Notes: generated by a model from the sequence alone, not told the origin. DNA of 64,000 bases from Clostridium sp. Marseille-Q2269 (GCF_943736985.1 NZ_CALSFS010000005.1:186001-250000); one strand, 5' to 3'. Counted from the first letter of the stretch, positions 25,136 through 33,289 are shown. Numbers and translations are program-made.

Positions 25136-25543
25136 CTAGAATGGAATATCTCCATCATCCACAGGTGTTAATTCCTCGTAGTTAGTAGATGATTCGTTAG
25201 ATTGATTTTCATTAATCTTTGTCCCTTTATCCTGTAAAAACTCAAAATCTTCTACTACTATATCTGTGCTCCATCTGTTATTATTATCTTTATCAACATA
25301 CTTGTTTATTTGAAGCCTTCCACTAAGACCAAATCTATGTCCCTTTTGAACATAATTTGCTATTGCTTCAGCTCTTTTACCAAAACATACACAAGGAATA
25401 AAATCTGCTTCCTGTGGCTTGGACTTGTCAAATTGCGGTCTGTTTACCGCTAATGTAAATTTTGTTACTGCTGTTCCTGTTCCAGGAGCAAAAGTTAACT
25501 CTGGATCTTTAGTTAATCTTCCAACAAGTTGTATTTTATTCAT
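25136..25543 (-). CDS. ssb: Single-stranded DNA-binding protein
   Basis: 135 residues: MNKIQLVGRLTKDPELTFAP opens the OB fold, with 'VTKFTLAVNRPQF' and 'FIPCVCFGKRAEAIANYVQKGHRFGLSGRLQ' completing it (residues 1-105); a short linker leads to the acidic tip DDGDIPF that binds partner proteins. It coats single-stranded DNA during phage replication and annealing and probably works with RecT encoded in the same operon. Phage copy, shorter linker than usual chromosomal SSB. Confidence 0.95.
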   Translation of the reverse strand: MNKIQLVGRLTKDPELTFAPGTGTAVTKFTLAVNRPQFDKSKPQEADFIPCVCFGKRAEAIANYVQKGHRFGLSGRLQINKYVDKDNNNRWSTDIVVEDFEFLQDKGTKINENQSNESSTNYEELTPVDDGDIPF

Positions 25544-25546
25544 CCA

Positions 25547-26173
25547 TTACACCCCTTTAATTTTCATTTGTTTTTTATCTTCACCAGGTTCAAAATGTTC
25601 TTCTAATATATAACTTGACTCTAGATCTGCAGTATTAAGAGCAACTGCTGCATTGCATATATTCCAAGCGGCACTAACATTATTTAAGTTTTCTTTCGAT
25701 TCATATCCTCCCATGTGCCACCTTATCATTAGCACTTCATCTTTCGTTAGGGGTATAAGTTGCTGAAGAATAATAACGCTTTTCTCACCATGACCTATAG
25801 GCAATAAATCATTAACTCCATAAGCTGGCATTTTAATCCACTTGGGCTTTTCCCCTGCAGCTGCTATATTTACATTTTTATTATATACAGTGTAAAAATT
25901 AATCTTGCATGTATCATGTAACAATGCAACAATTTTCATTGTGTCTTCACTTAATCCAAAATCAAATCTTTTATTTTTCTCCTTAAATAACTCATAAACA
26001 TTTAGGCTATGCTCTGCTAATCCCCCCTGATAATTGCCATGAAATCTAGTAGAGGCAGGAGCGACAAAGAAGTCACTTTCTTCCAGATATTTAATAACTC
26101 TATCTATTCCCTTTCTCTCCACACTACTTAAAAGATTAATTATTCTTTCTTTAACCTCAAAAATATCTTTCAT
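25547..26173 (-). CDS. HD-domain hydrolase
   Basis: 208 residues. 'GLAEHSLNVYELF' (His55), 'IVALLHDTCKINF' (His86-Asp87), 'IGHGEKSVIIL' and a late Asp in 'ALNTADLESS' give the metal-binding set of the HD phosphohydrolase fold, similar to the KH-linked and CRISPR Cas3-like HD families of single-domain type. Substrate may be nucleotides or nucleic acid. It lies between the MBL-fold gene and ssb, suggesting a role in DNA metabolism. Confidence 0.8.
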   Translation of the reverse strand: MKDIFEVKERIINLLSSVERKGIDRVIKYLEESDFFVAPASTRFHGNYQGGLAEHSLNVYELFKEKNKRFDFGLSEDTMKIVALLHDTCKINFYTVYNKNVNIAAAGEKPKWIKMPAYGVNDLLPIGHGEKSVIILQQLIPLTKDEVLMIRWHMGGYESKENLNNVSAAWNICNAAVALNTADLESSYILEEHFEPGEDKKQMKIKGV

Positions 26174-26186
26174 TTTTTCTACTCTC

Positions 26187-26900
26187 CTAACTTATTTCTA
26201 GTCCTGGCACTGCAACGTATGTAGGTATGCCAGTTAAGGCTTCTATCTCTTTTCTAAATTCTTCTGGATTTCCATTATTCTCACTTAAATGAATTAAAGT
26301 AATGGTTTTTGTATTGGATAAATCCCAAGTTTTTAATGTTTCCTTTAACGTTTCTAAACTCATATGGGATTTAAAAGTTCTTGTTTGATATGATTCTAAA
26401 TCCTCCATATATCTCTCTGAATAGTTACATTCAATTAAGATATGGTCCACATTTTTAAATTTATATTTTAAGTAATAAGTATCTGTTGCAAACACTATTT
26501 TACCTATCTGAGGGTGTTGTATTAAATAACCTAAACACTCACATTCTGTACCATCTGAATTTGTATGTTCTGCCTTAAATGCCATTACTTTAAATTCTCC
26601 TAATCTGACTTTATCTAAATGTTGCATTAAAAAAGTTTTATGGTATTCTTTACAATTGTACTTTTTTAATACTTCTAACGGAGCACATACCTTGGGCAAA
26701 CTCTCAAATGCTCTTTTAAAGCTTTTACAATGGTCTGAATGTTTATGACTTATCAAACACCCTTTAACTCCTTTAATATTGTAATTTAAACCTTTGAGTA
26801 TATTTCTCCAATCAATCCCACACTCAAGCAGAAGTTTTTCTTCTCCTGCTTGAATAATGTAACAATTTCCTTTGGATCCACTAGCTAATACTTTAATCAT
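26187..26900 (-). CDS. MBL-fold metallohydrolase (YycJ/WalJ-like)
   Basis: 237 residues. 'LASGSKGNCYIIQAGEEKLLLECGID' and the HxHxDH motif at residues 52-57 (SHKHSDHCKS), plus 'FATDTYYLKY' and 'HLSENNG', place it with YycJ-type beta-lactamase-fold hydrolases, some of which are 5'-3' exonucleases. It overlaps the recT stop by start codon, so the two are translated together. With no RecE-like exonuclease visible, it is a candidate nuclease partner of RecT; this is inference. Confidence 0.85.
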   Translation of the reverse strand: MIKVLASGSKGNCYIIQAGEEKLLLECGIDWRNILKGLNYNIKGVKGCLISHKHSDHCKSFKRAFESLPKVCAPLEVLKKYNCKEYHKTFLMQHLDKVRLGEFKVMAFKAEHTNSDGTECECLGYLIQHPQIGKIVFATDTYYLKYKFKNVDHILIECNYSERYMEDLESYQTRTFKSHMSLETLKETLKTWDLSNTKTITLIHLSENNGNPEEFRKEIEALTGIPTYVAVPGLEIS

Positions 26901-27646
26901 TAGTATGGAGTCTCCTCTTCGCCATCTTTTGGTTCAACTATTTCAGCTTCAACTACTGGAGTTTCTTTTTCTACTAATTCAGTTTCTTCAATATCTATAA
27001 CCTCTTTATTAGCTTCTTCTTTAATTTCTTCTTTTACTTCATGTTGCACATTTACTATTTTTGATTCATCTACGCCCAATTCTTCATTTGAATACATTGC
27101 TCCGATTTCTGCTGGGAAAGCTTCTCTTAAAGCTTGTACTAAAGCTACTTTTCTTATCATAGTGCTTGGCATACTCTTCCATGTGCTTTGTTGCTTGTTA
27201 TATTCCTCTAAGCTTACTTTAGCTACTATTGGACAATTCTTTCCTTCTACCATTACCTCAGCCCAACCACCAAGAAGAGTATCAGTTTTTAATTTAAAGC
27301 AACCTTCTAATTCAACTATTTCCTTTTCTCTCATAACAATAACCCCTGCTCTGTGACCTTTATAATTCGGATTTTCCTCTGCTTTTCTCATAAACGCTTC
27401 TTTACCAGTAACAATCTGTGCTTCATCCTTAAATTTAACTAAGTAAGCTTCATTTAAGAAAGGATTTAACTTCCTATACTTGCATAAATTCATAAAAACA
27501 ACTACTTCTCTATTTGTTATCTGTTTATTTCCTTTAGCTAAATAATTTTTAACTATACTTCCTGTTAGTTTTACCTCTTCCTCACCTACGTTGTATACCA
27601 TTTCTTTTTCTAATAATGCTACTGCACTATTTTTGTTTTCTGCCAT
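26900..27646 (-). CDS. recT: RecT/Bet-type single-strand annealing protein
   Basis: 248 residues. 'LTGSIVKNYLAKGNKQITNREVVVFMNLCKYRKLNPFLNEAYLVKF', 'IVTGKEAFMRKAEENPNYKGHRAGV' and 'WKSMPSTMIRKVALVQALREAFP' are hallmark blocks of the RecT/Bet family (residues about 25-190); the C-terminus is a Glu/Val-rich tail that may bind SSB. The protein anneals single strands in phage recombination. The ribosome binding site is inside the 3' end of the upstream ATPase gene. Confidence 0.93.
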   Translation of the reverse strand: MAENKNSAVALLEKEMVYNVGEEEVKLTGSIVKNYLAKGNKQITNREVVVFMNLCKYRKLNPFLNEAYLVKFKDEAQIVTGKEAFMRKAEENPNYKGHRAGVIVMREKEIVELEGCFKLKTDTLLGGWAEVMVEGKNCPIVAKVSLEEYNKQQSTWKSMPSTMIRKVALVQALREAFPAEIGAMYSNEELGVDESKIVNVQHEVKEEIKEEANKEVIDIEETELVEKETPVVEAEIVEPKDGEEETPY

Positions 27647-27647
27647 T

Positions 27648-29582
27648 TTACATTACCTCCACTTTTAATTTTTTATCCTGACTAACAATAAGATTAATTA
27701 CTTGACTATCCACATCAATTATTTTATTAGTAGATTCCCTGTTATCTATGAATATTGGAGCATTAATATTATAGTGATTACATAAAGTATTTATAATATC
27801 TAATCCTGCATTAATTTTGGCAGCAGTATTTAAATTACTGCTATATGGAACTCCATTGATGCAAGGTTCACAGCATTCTTCTAATCCACCATTAATTTGA
27901 TTTTTAAACATTTTAAATTTTACATACTTAAATTTAGAATTTACCTTCTCTTCTAATAGCTCAACTTTAGTTCTTATAAACTCTTCTGAAAGGATTTCTA
28001 AACCTTCAAGCTCTGCAATTTTTTCACTTAATTTTGTTTCTTCCTCTTCAAGTTCCTTGATTCTATTCTTAGCTTTTTCATTCGTTTCATTAAATGCTAA
28101 TTGCTTGTCCACTTCTCTAAGTTGCTCTTGTAATTCTTCCTTCTTATTGTTTAATTCTGTAGTATCTTCTTTCTTATAAGACTTAATTTGACTTTCAAGA
28201 CTATAAATTTCTTGTTTTATATACTTAATTTCTTCAGGATCCTCTATTTCTGTTTTAAAACTATTTAATTTGCCTTGAAGCGTCTCCAAAGATTTTTTAG
28301 TTGCTGCTAACATACTTTCTTCATCTTCTATTTTTTTAGTTAAATTCTCATTTTCACTTTTTAAATTTTCTATTTTAGCGGCAACTACTTTACCTTCTGC
28401 TATATTTACTTTTAATTTCTCAGCCTTATCACTATTAAAATTATTTTCCAAATTTTTTTTATTAGTTTCAATGTCACTTGCTTCAAAAGATCTTTTACAA
28501 GTTGGACATACACAAGTTGATTCATCAAATTCAAATTTAGAATTTTTAATCTGGTTATATGCCTTTAGCAAGTTTTTTCTTTTTAAAAGCAAATTATCTA
28601 AATATCCCTGATTTCTTTTTACTTCTTCATGGACTTCATTTATAGTCATATTTAAGTGTTTTATATTTATTTCTGTACTTCTTATATTTCCTTCAAGTTC
28701 CATCTTGGGTTTATTTGCATTTGCTTTAAATTTATATTCAATCTCTGTTAACTCTTGTTTCTTCTCTATTAGTGCCGCCTTTAGCTTAAATAATCCTTCA
28801 TTTGCTTTACTTTTATCTTGGAGTTGTGCATCTATATTTTTAATTCCTGCAACTACCCCTCTTCGTTGTATATCTAATCCATTAAAATCAAGCTCTTGGA
28901 TTGAATTATTAACTTCATCTATTCTTGAAGGTATTTGCATCCTGTCTTTTTTTAACTGATTTATTTTACTTCTATTAGCTTTCATAAAGTCATTCAAAGA
29001 CTTATCTTCTAAATGCATTCTTAGTGGATCTAAGTCTTTTTTAGAATCAAGTACAACCTTGTTATCTAAATCTCCAACAATCTCAGTTATAATGGCTCTT
29101 CTATCCTTCAAAGGTAGGCTTGAAAAATATAAGGGATTAGTTATTAATTTAAATAATTTTTCATCCAATAATTCTGATATAAAACTTTTGTACTCTGTAA
29201 CTTTTTTAGGTACTTCATTAACATAATACTTACTTTCATAGCCCTTAAATTCTGTTTTGGCTGTTCCCCTTACTTTATTGTATTTTTCTTTATACACTCT
29301 CTTTAAGACTACTTCCTTGCCATCTATGTCTAATGTTGCTTCAATAACTGTCTCTAAATTATTAATTGGGCTATTGTTTTCATCTAATGGCTGTACAAAA
29401 AACTTAGTTGAATCTTTACTATCTTTATCAAATAACAAAAATGTAAATGCATCCTGAATAGTAGTTTTTCCTGTTCCATTTTCTCCATATATATTAGTAA
29501 TTTGTCCAAAATCTATTGCTAAATCCTTAATTCCTTTAAAATACTTTATCTTTAAATATTTTAAAAATATATTATTTTTCAT
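27648..29582 (-). CDS. SbcC/Rad50-like ATPase with zinc hook
   Basis: 644 residues. Walker A GENGTGKT is at residues 33-40; long coiled-coil arms (about 190-350 and 380-540) flank a zinc-hook CVCPTC near 360; the C-terminal lobe has 'YSSNLNTAAKINAGLDII' (signature-like) and 'APIFIDNRES' (Walker B). It is shorter than bacterial SbcC, and no SbcD/Mre11 nuclease gene follows; the next genes are recT and an MBL hydrolase. It may tether or process DNA ends for phage recombination. Confidence 0.87.
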   Translation of the reverse strand: MKNNIFLKYLKIKYFKGIKDLAIDFGQITNIYGENGTGKTTIQDAFTFLLFDKDSKDSTKFFVQPLDENNSPINNLETVIEATLDIDGKEVVLKRVYKEKYNKVRGTAKTEFKGYESKYYVNEVPKKVTEYKSFISELLDEKLFKLITNPLYFSSLPLKDRRAIITEIVGDLDNKVVLDSKKDLDPLRMHLEDKSLNDFMKANRSKINQLKKDRMQIPSRIDEVNNSIQELDFNGLDIQRRGVVAGIKNIDAQLQDKSKANEGLFKLKAALIEKKQELTEIEYKFKANANKPKMELEGNIRSTEINIKHLNMTINEVHEEVKRNQGYLDNLLLKRKNLLKAYNQIKNSKFEFDESTCVCPTCKRSFEASDIETNKKNLENNFNSDKAEKLKVNIAEGKVVAAKIENLKSENENLTKKIEDEESMLAATKKSLETLQGKLNSFKTEIEDPEEIKYIKQEIYSLESQIKSYKKEDTTELNNKKEELQEQLREVDKQLAFNETNEKAKNRIKELEEEETKLSEKIAELEGLEILSEEFIRTKVELLEEKVNSKFKYVKFKMFKNQINGGLEECCEPCINGVPYSSNLNTAAKINAGLDIINTLCNHYNINAPIFIDNRESTNKIIDVDSQVINLIVSQDKKLKVEVM

Positions 29583-29605
29583 TAATCTTTCCTCCCATAA
29601 ATTAA

Positions 29606-29821
29606 TTATTTTATGTATATCTTTAAATCTGTAACATTCTTTAAGTCTGACATATCTTTCCCTATATATTCTTTTAAGAATCTTTCTATTTCAAATGCTG
29701 GAATTTTCTTTCTTCCTAATTTTATTGCCCTTAAATGTCCCATGTTAATCAAATCATAAATCATATTCCTATTTACCTTTAACAACTTAGCCGTTTCATC
29801 TACTGTGTATAAATATTCCAT
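29606..29821 (-). CDS. Excisionase-family DNA-binding protein
   Basis: 71 residues. 'LYTVDETAKLLKVNRNMIYDLINMGHLRAIKLGRKKIPAFEIERFLKEYI' is a MerR/Xis-type winged helix-turn-helix (DNA-binding domain, excisionase family) occupying nearly the whole protein. It may direct excision with the integrase or repress the early operon. Second gene of the leftward early transcript. Confidence 0.75.
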   Translation of the reverse strand: MEYLYTVDETAKLLKVNRNMIYDLINMGHLRAIKLGRKKIPAFEIERFLKEYIGKDMSDLKNVTDLKIYIK

Positions 29822-29832
29822 TAATATCCCCC

Positions 29833-29985
29833 TTAATCTATATTAAAATAGTTGATTGGTATCCTTATAATTTTTGAATCAACTTTCTTACAAGGTATAA
29901 TCCCTTGTTTTATTTTTCTATAAATCGTTCTTTTACTTACTCCTAATATCTGGGCTGCTTTTTTTACTGTAATATATTCTTGCAA
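29833..29985 (-). CDS. Small HTH protein (excisionase-like), TTG start
   Basis: 50 residues beginning (L)QEYITVKKAAQILGVSKRTIYRKIKQG, a helix-turn-helix of the excisionase/MerR type. The TTG at 29985 has a strong GGAGGTG seven bases away. An in-frame ATG at 30015 is rejected because it lies only nine bases after the -10 box (30024-30029), so it would leave no leader. First gene of the early leftward operon, facing the repressor. Confidence 0.72.
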   Translation of the reverse strand: MQEYITVKKAAQILGVSKRTIYRKIKQGIIPCKKVDSKIIRIPINYFNID

Positions 29986-30023
29986 GTGTTTCCACCTCCT
30001 TGTTTGTGTTTCCATTTGTCTAT

Positions 30024-30052
30024 ATTATACTATTCGTGTCTTTAAGCGTCAA
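30024..30052 (-). promoter_or_regulatory. Leftward early promoter of the prophage
   Basis: TTGACG and TATAAT separated by 17 bp on the - strand, about 35 bp before the TTG start of the first early gene. This should be the main lytic promoter, controlled by the repressor. Confidence 0.78.
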
Positions 30053-30069
30053 CACAGTATTTACTATTG

Positions 30070-30098
30070 TTTACATTCGCAGACAATTACGATATAAT
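30070..30098 (+). promoter_or_regulatory. Repressor-integrase promoter
   Basis: TTTACA and TATAAT with 17-bp spacing on the + strand, followed by the repressor gene with GTAGGAGG. The -10 overlaps the first ATTACGATATAA repeat, consistent with autoregulation. Confidence 0.7.
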
Positions 30099-30128
30099 AT
30101 AATACAGTAAAGATACATTACGATATAA
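30086..30128. repeat. Direct repeats in the lysogeny switch (candidate operators)
   Basis: ATTACGATATAA occurs perfectly at 30086-30097 and 30117-30128, a 31-bp (about three turn) spacing, inside the divergent region between early and repressor genes. The first copy covers the -10 box of the repressor promoter, the second lies in its leader. Confidence 0.55.
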
Positions 30129-30153
30129 AAAATTTTTTTCGTAGGAGGCAATT

Positions 30154-30693
30154 ATGGAATTATCAAATAGAGAATTACTTGCTGACATGCTTATAAGTGC
30201 AAGGGAAGATAAAGGATATTCGCAAAGGCACCTAGCTCATATTACGGGTGTCAGTAACTCAGAAATTAGCAAATTAGAAAAAGCACAAAGATTAAATCCA
30301 AATCTAAAAATACTAAAAAAACTAGGAGATGCATTAGATATAAAATATGAAGAAATACTGGAAATCCTAGGGTATATTAAATCCAATTATTCATTTAAAG
30401 ATAATACATCCTTATTAACTAATGATGAGAAAGAATATATTATAAATACTTTAACTAGTACATGGGAAAATGATATTAAAACTAAAATTAATTTTAAGGA
30501 TAAAGATTCAATCCGTGAGCTATTATTTGGCGATATTGAATCCAGTATGGATAACTTTGATATTGAAAAAGATATGCCTGAAATAGCAAATATTTTAACA
30601 AAAAATAAACATTTATTATCCGAAAAAAAATATAAAAAGAAATTATATGAATTGATATCCTGGTATATAGATTTATTAGGTGGTGAAAAATAA
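30154..30693 (+). CDS. Prophage repressor (XRE family, cI-like)
   Basis: 179 residues. The HTH_3 domain is at about 7-65: 'LISAREDKGYSQRHLAHITGVSNSEISKLEKAQ' then 'KILKKLGDALDIKYEEILEILGY'. The C-terminal 110 residues are helical and charged with no visible peptidase motif, so inactivation may need an antirepressor (one is encoded at 18254-19024) more than RecA-driven self-cleavage. It is divergently placed from the early operon and cotranscribed with the integrase (TAATG overlap). Confidence 0.85.
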   Translation: MELSNRELLADMLISAREDKGYSQRHLAHITGVSNSEISKLEKAQRLNPNLKILKKLGDALDIKYEEILEILGYIKSNYSFKDNTSLLTNDEKEYIINTLTSTWENDIKTKINFKDKDSIRELLFGDIESSMDNFDIEKDMPEIANILTKNKHLLSEKKYKKKLYELISWYIDLLGGEK

Positions 30694-31847
30694 TGCAAGG
30701 GAGTGTCCGTAAGAGAGGAAATTCTTGGTCCTATAGAATTGATATAGGTAAAATAGGCGATAAACGTAAACAAAAAGAAAAAGGTGGATTTAAGACGAAA
30801 AAAGAAGCTCAACAAGCTTTAACTAAAGTATTAAACGAATTTAATTCAACTGGTAAAATATTTGAAGAAAAGAAGATAACTTTTGACGAGATTTATAATA
30901 ACTTCATGGAAAATGAAGCTCCTATAACAAGAAAATTTTCAACCATTAAACGATATAGCTCATTGTATGATAATCATCTTAAAGATACTTTTGGATTTAA
31001 ATATATTAATAGTATTACAGTCAATGAACTTCAAAATTTCATTGCTCTAAAAGCCAAGAAATTAAGTAATGAATATGTAAAGAGTATTTATAATTTTCTC
31101 TCACTGCTTTTTAAATATGCTGAAAGAATGGAATATATACAAAATAATATTATCCATAAAATAGTACCTCCTAAGGTTGTAAAGAGTGATGATATAAGAA
31201 TCTACACCCATGAAGAATTAAAATTAATAAATGAGCGTTTAAGTACAACTAATTTACAGCCTGCTTTTCAACTAGGAATTAATTTAGGTCTAAGAGCTGG
31301 GGAATGTTATGCTTTAAGATGGGGTGATTTTGATTTTAATAAAAATATCGTAACTATTAATAAACAATTACAATATTATAATAAAAAATGGTGCTTTACA
31401 TCTTTAAAAACTAAAAATAGCTATAGAAAAATTATGTTCAGTAATAAATTCAAGGATTATCTTTTATCGTTAATACAAAAACAAAAGTTATCAATTGACT
31501 TCTATAAAGATACTTATAAAAAGAATATAATAATTGATACTAATCATGATAATAAAGTAATTTATGTAACTGATTTTGTTAATGTAAAACCTAATGGCGA
31601 AATGCTTAATACCTATAGTCATAAAATCATTTCTCGTATCACTAAACAAGATTATGGAATAGATTTTAAATTCCATAATCTAAGACATACTCATGCTACA
31701 TTTTTGTTAGAGAAGGGAGTAAATCCCAAATATATACAACAAAGATTAGGTCATAGTAAATTGGATTTCACTTTACGTCTATATACCCATATTACTCAAA
31801 ATATGAATTTGCAAGTTATAAATGAATTAGAGAATATATTGAAATAA
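30693..31847 (+). CDS. int: Phage integrase (tyrosine recombinase)
   Basis: 384 residues: an N-terminal arm-binding domain (residues 1-55, GSVRKRGNSWSYRIDIG.. and KTKKEAQQAL), a core-binding SAM-like domain (about 60-160) and a catalytic domain with Arg201 (LRAGECYALRW), His328/Arg331 (HNLRHTHATF), the LGHS motif and Tyr364 (LYTH). All catalytic residues are present. Start overlaps the repressor stop. The gene is followed by a strong terminator and by repeats likely bound by its arm domain, then by the host rubrerythrin gene. Confidence 0.95.
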   Translation: MQGSVRKRGNSWSYRIDIGKIGDKRKQKEKGGFKTKKEAQQALTKVLNEFNSTGKIFEEKKITFDEIYNNFMENEAPITRKFSTIKRYSSLYDNHLKDTFGFKYINSITVNELQNFIALKAKKLSNEYVKSIYNFLSLLFKYAERMEYIQNNIIHKIVPPKVVKSDDIRIYTHEELKLINERLSTTNLQPAFQLGINLGLRAGECYALRWGDFDFNKNIVTINKQLQYYNKKWCFTSLKTKNSYRKIMFSNKFKDYLLSLIQKQKLSIDFYKDTYKKNIIIDTNHDNKVIYVTDFVNVKPNGEMLNTYSHKIISRITKQDYGIDFKFHNLRHTHATFLLEKGVNPKYIQQRLGHSKLDFTLRLYTHITQNMNLQVINELENILK

Positions 31848-31878
31848 AAATAGAACGCTTAACATAAGCGTTCTATTT
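31848..31878 (+). terminator. Terminator after the integrase
   Basis: A perfect 14-bp stem (AAATAGAACGCTTA and its complement) with a 3-base loop directly after the integrase stop; A-rich before and TTT inside the stem end, so it could work in both directions. Confidence 0.8.
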
Positions 31879-31879
31879 C

Positions 31880-31950
31880 GTGGGCAAATCATTTGGTGGA
31901 CATAGATAATTATTAATTTTTTATTATTTGCCCACTCTCTCCCCACTCCA
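31880..31950. repeat. Candidate integrase arm-type sites (GTGGGCA repeats) near the attachment site
   Basis: GTGGGCAAAT (31880-31889) and ATTTGCCCAC (31926-31935) are perfect 10-bp inverted repeats; GTGGACA (about 31897) and CCCCACT (about 31941) are variants. Clustered GTGGGC-like sites beside the integrase gene suit arm-type binding sites of attP. The core site should lie between here and 32053, where the rubrerythrin gene ends. Confidence 0.55.
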
Positions 31951-32052
31951 CAACAAAATATACTCTGATATATTTAATATACAATACGATATATAAAATT
32001 AATGGAGTGTAAAAAATTCTCTAATTAATTATGGATAGCAACATATCTATTC

Positions 32053-32598
32053 TTATTTAAAATATCTGTTTAATAATCCTCTGAATGCTGAACCATGTCT
32101 AGCTTCATCTTTACACATTTCATGTACTGTATCATGAATAGCATCGTAGTTTAATTTTTTAGCTAATGTTGCTAAATCTTTTTTACCTTGACAAGCACCA
32201 TGTTCTGCTTCTACTCTCATTTCTAAGTTTTTCTTAGTGCTATCTGTAACAACTTCACCTAATAATTCAGCAAATTTAGCAGCATGTTCTGCTTCTTCAA
32301 AAGCTATTCTTTTATATGCTTCTGCAACTTCTGGGAATCCTTCTCTATCTGCTTGACGGCTCATAGCTAAGTACATTCCTACTTCTGAACATTCTCCTGT
32401 AAAGTTAGCTCTTAATCCTTCTAAAACTTCTGGATCTACATCTTTTGCTATACCAACTCTATGTTCATCAGCCCAAGCCATTTCACCTTCTACTTTTTCT
32501 ACAAATTTATCTTTTCCTGCACCACATTGAGGGCATTTTTCTGGTGCTTCTGCACCTTCAAAAACATAACCACATACTGAACACACAAATTTTTTCAT
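32053..32598 (-). CDS. rbr: Reverse rubrerythrin (rubredoxin domain first)
   Basis: 181 residues. The N-terminal rubredoxin-like domain has Cys6, Cys9, Cys22 and Cys25; the ferritin-like di-iron domain follows, with '[16 protein letters not shown]', '[16 protein letters not shown]', '[11 protein letters not shown]' and '[15 protein letters not shown]' giving the Glu and His ligands. This order is reversed relative to classical rubrerythrin. In Clostridium such proteins reduce peroxide or oxygen and are commonly controlled by PerR. The prophage lies just past its stop codon; the original terminator may have been displaced. Confidence 0.93.
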   Translation of the reverse strand: MKKFVCSVCGYVFEGAEAPEKCPQCGAGKDKFVEKVEGEMAWADEHRVGIAKDVDPEVLEGLRANFTGECSEVGMYLAMSRQADREGFPEVAEAYKRIAFEEAEHAAKFAELLGEVVTDSTKKNLEMRVEAEHGACQGKKDLATLAKKLNYDAIHDTVHEMCKDEARHGSAFRGLLNRYFK

Positions 32599-32670
32599 AT
32601 TAACATCCTCCTACTATACTCTATTTATTTAAATTCAATTTAATTTAATTTTACATGTCCCCTCCGGACA

Positions 32671-32705
32671 ATTATTATTATATAATAATAATGATAAATA
32701 ATCAA
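32671..32705 (-). promoter_or_regulatory. Rubrerythrin promoter overlapped by a 22-bp palindrome (PerR/Fur-box-like)
   Basis: On the - strand TTGATT and TATAAT (32677-32682) have 17-bp spacing. A perfect 22-bp palindrome, 32671-32692 (half ATTATTATTAT), covers the -10 box and resembles Fur/PerR boxes (TTATAAT-type inverted repeats). Peroxide-controlled repression is expected by analogy with clostridial rubrerythrins. Confidence 0.62.
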
Positions 32706-33289
32706 GGGTTTTTAAGAAATTAATTTGAAATATAAAAATAAAATACTCTTAAAGTAAAATTAATAAGTTCATTCAAATATATTTTTCTTACTTCTATAAT
32801 TAATTCTTATATAGAATTCATTAATAAACAGATATTCTTTCATATTATGTAACAAACTTTAAGTATTAGAATATATTAATGTATTAATATTATTTAGGGG
32901 GAACAAATTATGACGAGAGAAGAACAATTTGAAATTACAGAAGATGTTATTGAAGAATGTCTACAAGAATCTATTGATTAATATTTAAGATTTAGGTATG
33001 GTTAAAATATATATGAATGCTTTAATTTTGTATAATATATGGTTGAAATTAATAAGAGTTTCTAATTTATTTTTTATATAATGTATATTAAATAAAACTA
33101 AGTACTTCTTAGTAAAATTTTATATGCAATATATTTAAACAAATCAGAAACTCTAAATTTTCTATATCTCCAAATACTAATTATGCTTTAGTTATTAAAA
33201 TATTATTTTTGTTCTACTCTAACATTCTAAATAAATAGTTTATATGATCTTTACTCATAGGTACTATAAATAAAAAATATAAGCTTTTA
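32706..33289. other. Gene-poor 584-bp interval between rubrerythrin promoter and pflA
   Basis: No long reading frame. It holds one possible 23-codon + strand peptide gene (32910-32981), 9-bp inverted repeats AGAGTTTCT (33055-33063) / AGAAACTCT (33146-33154), and a small hairpin ACTAAG...CTTAGT near 33098-33114. The rest is featureless AT-rich sequence. Confidence 0.5.
32910..32981 (+). CDS. Possible 23-residue acidic peptide
   Basis: ATG at 32910 has AGGGGG eight bases upstream and opens a 23-codon frame (MTREEQFEITEDVIEECLQE followed by SID and stop). The peptide is strongly acidic with one Cys and looks like a leader peptide or a degraded gene start. No core peptide, modifying enzyme or transporter lies nearby. 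Coding status is uncertain. Confidence 0.3.
   Translation: MTREEQFEITEDVIEECLQESID

Larger units (their letters stand above)
1..32040. mobile_element. Prophage (tailed, siphovirus-like), right part; left end outside the window
   Basis: A continuous set of phage genes runs from a tail gene cut by base 1 to an integrase ending at 31847. Order is the classical one: lysogeny, recombination, replication, packaging, head, connector, tail. A TP901-type tape measure and an SPP1-type portal indicate a long-tailed phage. The right boundary is inferred to lie between the integrase-side repeats (31880-31950) and the end of the rubrerythrin gene (32053); the exact att core cannot be set because the other end is not visible. 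Lysis genes (holin, endolysin) are expected to the left. Confidence 0.93.

Noticed and set aside
29986-30015. ATG at 30015 as start of the first early HTH gene
   Set aside because: It lies nine bases from a strong -10 box, leaving almost no leader; the TTG at 29985 has GGAGGTG at ideal distance.
33055-33154. 9-bp inverted repeat AGAGTTTCT/AGAAACTCT as a structured RNA or mobile element end
   Set aside because: The arms are short, 82 bp apart, and no further pairing or gene supports an element; chance is likely in AT-rich DNA.
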